Below, one piece after another: positions 27,620 to 28,546 of a stretch of DNA of 28,546 nucleotides. Under the pieces are notes generated by a model. The model saw only the letters and a list, made by a program, of their open reading frames with translations. It did not search any database and was not told where the DNA came from. The stretch is taken from the NCBI GenBank assembly GCA_946482565.1, contig CAMLSB010000009.1, forward strand, positions 1 to 28,546. Reading direction: 5' to 3'. The position numbers were made by a program, and so were the translations under genes. The DNA is from an uncultured Lysobacteraceae bacterium (GTDB taxonomy: Bacteria > Pseudomonadota > Gammaproteobacteria > Xanthomonadales > Xanthomonadaceae). Numbering within the stretch: position 1 is the first letter of the stretch; every line of letters starts with the position of its first letter.

Positions 27620-28063
27620 ATGATGATCAGCCTCATCCAGCGCGTGGCGTCGGCGGCGGTGGCCGTGGACGGCGAAACCATCGGGGCGATCGGCCCCGGC
27701 CTGCTCGCCCTGGTCGGGGTCGAGCCGGGCGACGGCGACGCCCAGGTCGCCCGCATGGCCCAGCGACTGCTCGGCTACCGGGTCTTCGCCGACGACCAGG
27801 GACGGATGAACCGGTCGCTGGCCGAGACCGGTGGCGGCCTGCTGCTGGTCAGCCAGTTCACCCTGGCCGCGGATACGTCCTCGGGCATGCGCCCGGGCTT
27901 CAGCACGGCCATGGCGCCGGCCGAGGCTGAACGGATCTTCGCCGGACTGGTCGCCAAATGCAGGCAATCCCACGCCGGGGGGGTGGAAACCGGGCGCTTC
28001 GGTGCCCATATGGTGGTCAGCCTGGCCAACGACGGCCCGGTGACCTTCCTGCTCCGCGCCTGA
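27620..28063 (+). CDS. dtd: D-aminoacyl-tRNA deacylase
   Basis: Dtd frees tRNAs charged with D-amino acids (or glycine mischarged on tRNA-Ala) by hydrolysing the ester, a chirality proofreading step. The 147 residues match the family. Signature segments are SLIQRVASAAVAVDGE (start), LLLVSQFTLAAD (SQFTL motif, about 78-84) and SLANDGPVTFLL (the NDGPVT/Gly-cisPro motif, about 137-142). Two adjacent ATGs (27620 and 27623) are possible starts; the second gives MISLIQRV, the more usual beginning. It lacks a Shine-Dalgarno and may be leaderless (see the -10-like box). rpoD follows 68 bases downstream with its own -10 box. Confidence 0.93.
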   Translation: MMISLIQRVASAAVAVDGETIGAIGPGLLALVGVEPGDGDAQVARMAQRLLGYRVFADDQGRMNRSLAETGGGLLLVSQFTLAADTSSGMRPGFSTAMAPAEAERIFAGLVAKCRQSHAGGVETGRFGAHMVVSLANDGPVTFLLRA

Positions 28064-28087
28064 GGCCGGTTTCCCGAGTCGCTGGCG

Positions 28088-28093
28088 TATAAT
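28088..28093 (+). promoter_or_regulatory. Perfect -10 box upstream of rpoD
   Basis: TATAAT at 28088-28093 is an exact -10 consensus, 39 bases before the rpoD ATG. No good -35 is visible at the usual spacing. It is the likely rpoD promoter. Confidence 0.5.
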
Positions 28094-28131
28094 GCAGGGT
28101 TCCCTCCGCCCAACGCACCGGTGCGCACCAG

Positions 28132-28546
28132 ATGGCCAACGAACGCCAGGCTCCCCAGTCCGACATCAAGCTTCTGATCAGCAAGGGCCTGGAGCAGGGC
28201 TACCTGACCTACGCCGAAGTCAACGATCACCTGCCCGACGACATGGTCGATCCGGAGCAGATCGAAGACATCATCGGCATGATCAACGGCATGGGCATCG
28301 AGGTGCATGAAGTTGCACCCGACGCCGAGACGCTGCTGCTCGCCGGCAATTCCGGCAGCGGCCGCGAGGTCGACGACACCGCCGCCGAGGAAGCCGCCGC
28401 CACGCTGTCGGCGCTCGACGCCGAGGGCGGCCGCACCACCGACCCGGTGCGCATGTACATGCGCGAGATGGGTACGGTCGAGCTGCTGACCCGCGAGGGC
28501 GAGATCGCCATCGCCAAGCGGATCGAGGAAGGCCTCAACCAGATGC
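28132..28546 (+). CDS. rpoD: RNA polymerase primary sigma factor RpoD (sigma-70), 3' end missing
   Basis: RpoD is the housekeeping sigma factor. The 138 visible residues start MANERQAPQSDIKLLISKGLEQGYLTYAEVNDHLPDDMVDPEQIEDIIGMINGMGIEVHE, the region 1.1 pattern of proteobacterial RpoD. An acidic/Ala linker then leads to TTDPVRMYMREMGTVELLTREGEIAIAKRIEEG, the start of region 1.2. The frame is still open at the window end. The ATG at 28132 is the homologous start; no obvious Shine-Dalgarno precedes it, but a 12-base palindrome (28114-28125) lies just upstream. It is preceded by dtd rather than dnaG, so the classic rpsU-dnaG-rpoD order is not visible here. Confidence 0.96.
   Translation, partial: MANERQAPQSDIKLLISKGLEQGYLTYAEVNDHLPDDMVDPEQIEDIIGMINGMGIEVHEVAPDAETLLLAGNSGSGREVDDTAAEEAAATLSALDAEGGRTTDPVRMYMREMGTVELLTREGEIAIAKRIEEGLNQM

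Overview
The window is a high-GC, gene-dense stretch of bacterial chromosome. It most resembles a member of the Xanthomonadaceae/Lysobacteraceae (Lysobacter, Luteimonas, Stenotrophomonas and relatives). The reasons are the housekeeping gene set (rpoH, priA, sppA, topA, smg, dprA, def-fmt-rsmB, dtd, rpoD), GTAG-type palindromic repeats like the SMAG elements of Stenotrophomonas, GGGAATA heptad repeats, tandem DUF4124 proteins, and a DUF3106 membrane protein with a sigma-factor-like N-terminus. The assignment comes from reading the sequence, not from a database search. I see no prophage, insertion sequence, CRISPR array, tRNA or rRNA.

Layout. 1-5090: the 3' part of rpoH with its terminator, a NYN/LOTUS-domain putative ribonuclease, a type II NADH dehydrogenase-like flavoprotein (-) and priA (-). 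5091-5567: a 477-bp gene-free region with two perfect inverted DnaA boxes and an unusually AT-rich core. 5568-9840: a DUF3106 membrane protein whose N-terminus looks like a degenerate sigma factor, an overlapping DUF4286/DUF3667 pair (-), and a MATE exporter. 9938-12968: sppA, a small lipoprotein (-) and a short-chain dehydrogenase. 12968-13023: a head-to-head pair of SMAG-like palindromes filling the gap between two convergent genes. 13020-20789 (-): LysM protein, dprA, smg, topA, tsaC and two DUF4124 paralogues, with a hairpin array between smg and topA. 20949-23753 (+): def-fmt-rsmB, ending inside a heptad repeat. 23865-27561: a cell-envelope group with an ArnT-like glycosyltransferase, a Stealth-family phosphotransferase and a convergent LpxL-type acyltransferase. 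27620-28546: dtd and the 5' end of rpoD.

How the genes fit together. The centre is a known gammaproteobacterial neighbourhood: def-fmt-rsmB (translation initiation and rRNA methylation) divergent from dprA-smg-topA-tsaC (DNA uptake, supercoiling, tRNA t6A modification), here with a LysM gene between them. Coupling is tight: 4-bp start/stop overlaps occur in DUF3667/DUF4286, fmt/rsmB and ArnT-like/Stealth, and several convergent pairs overlap at their stop codons. Two principal sigma genes, rpoH and rpoD, lie at the two edges, so both are incomplete here.

The least ordinary items are the DnaA-box palindrome region, the sigma-like DUF3106 protein beside it, the periodic hairpin array downstream of smg, and repeat elements that supply or touch stop codons. 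I found no clear new defence or biosynthetic system. The ArnT-like/Stealth pair is the best candidate for an under-described pathway.
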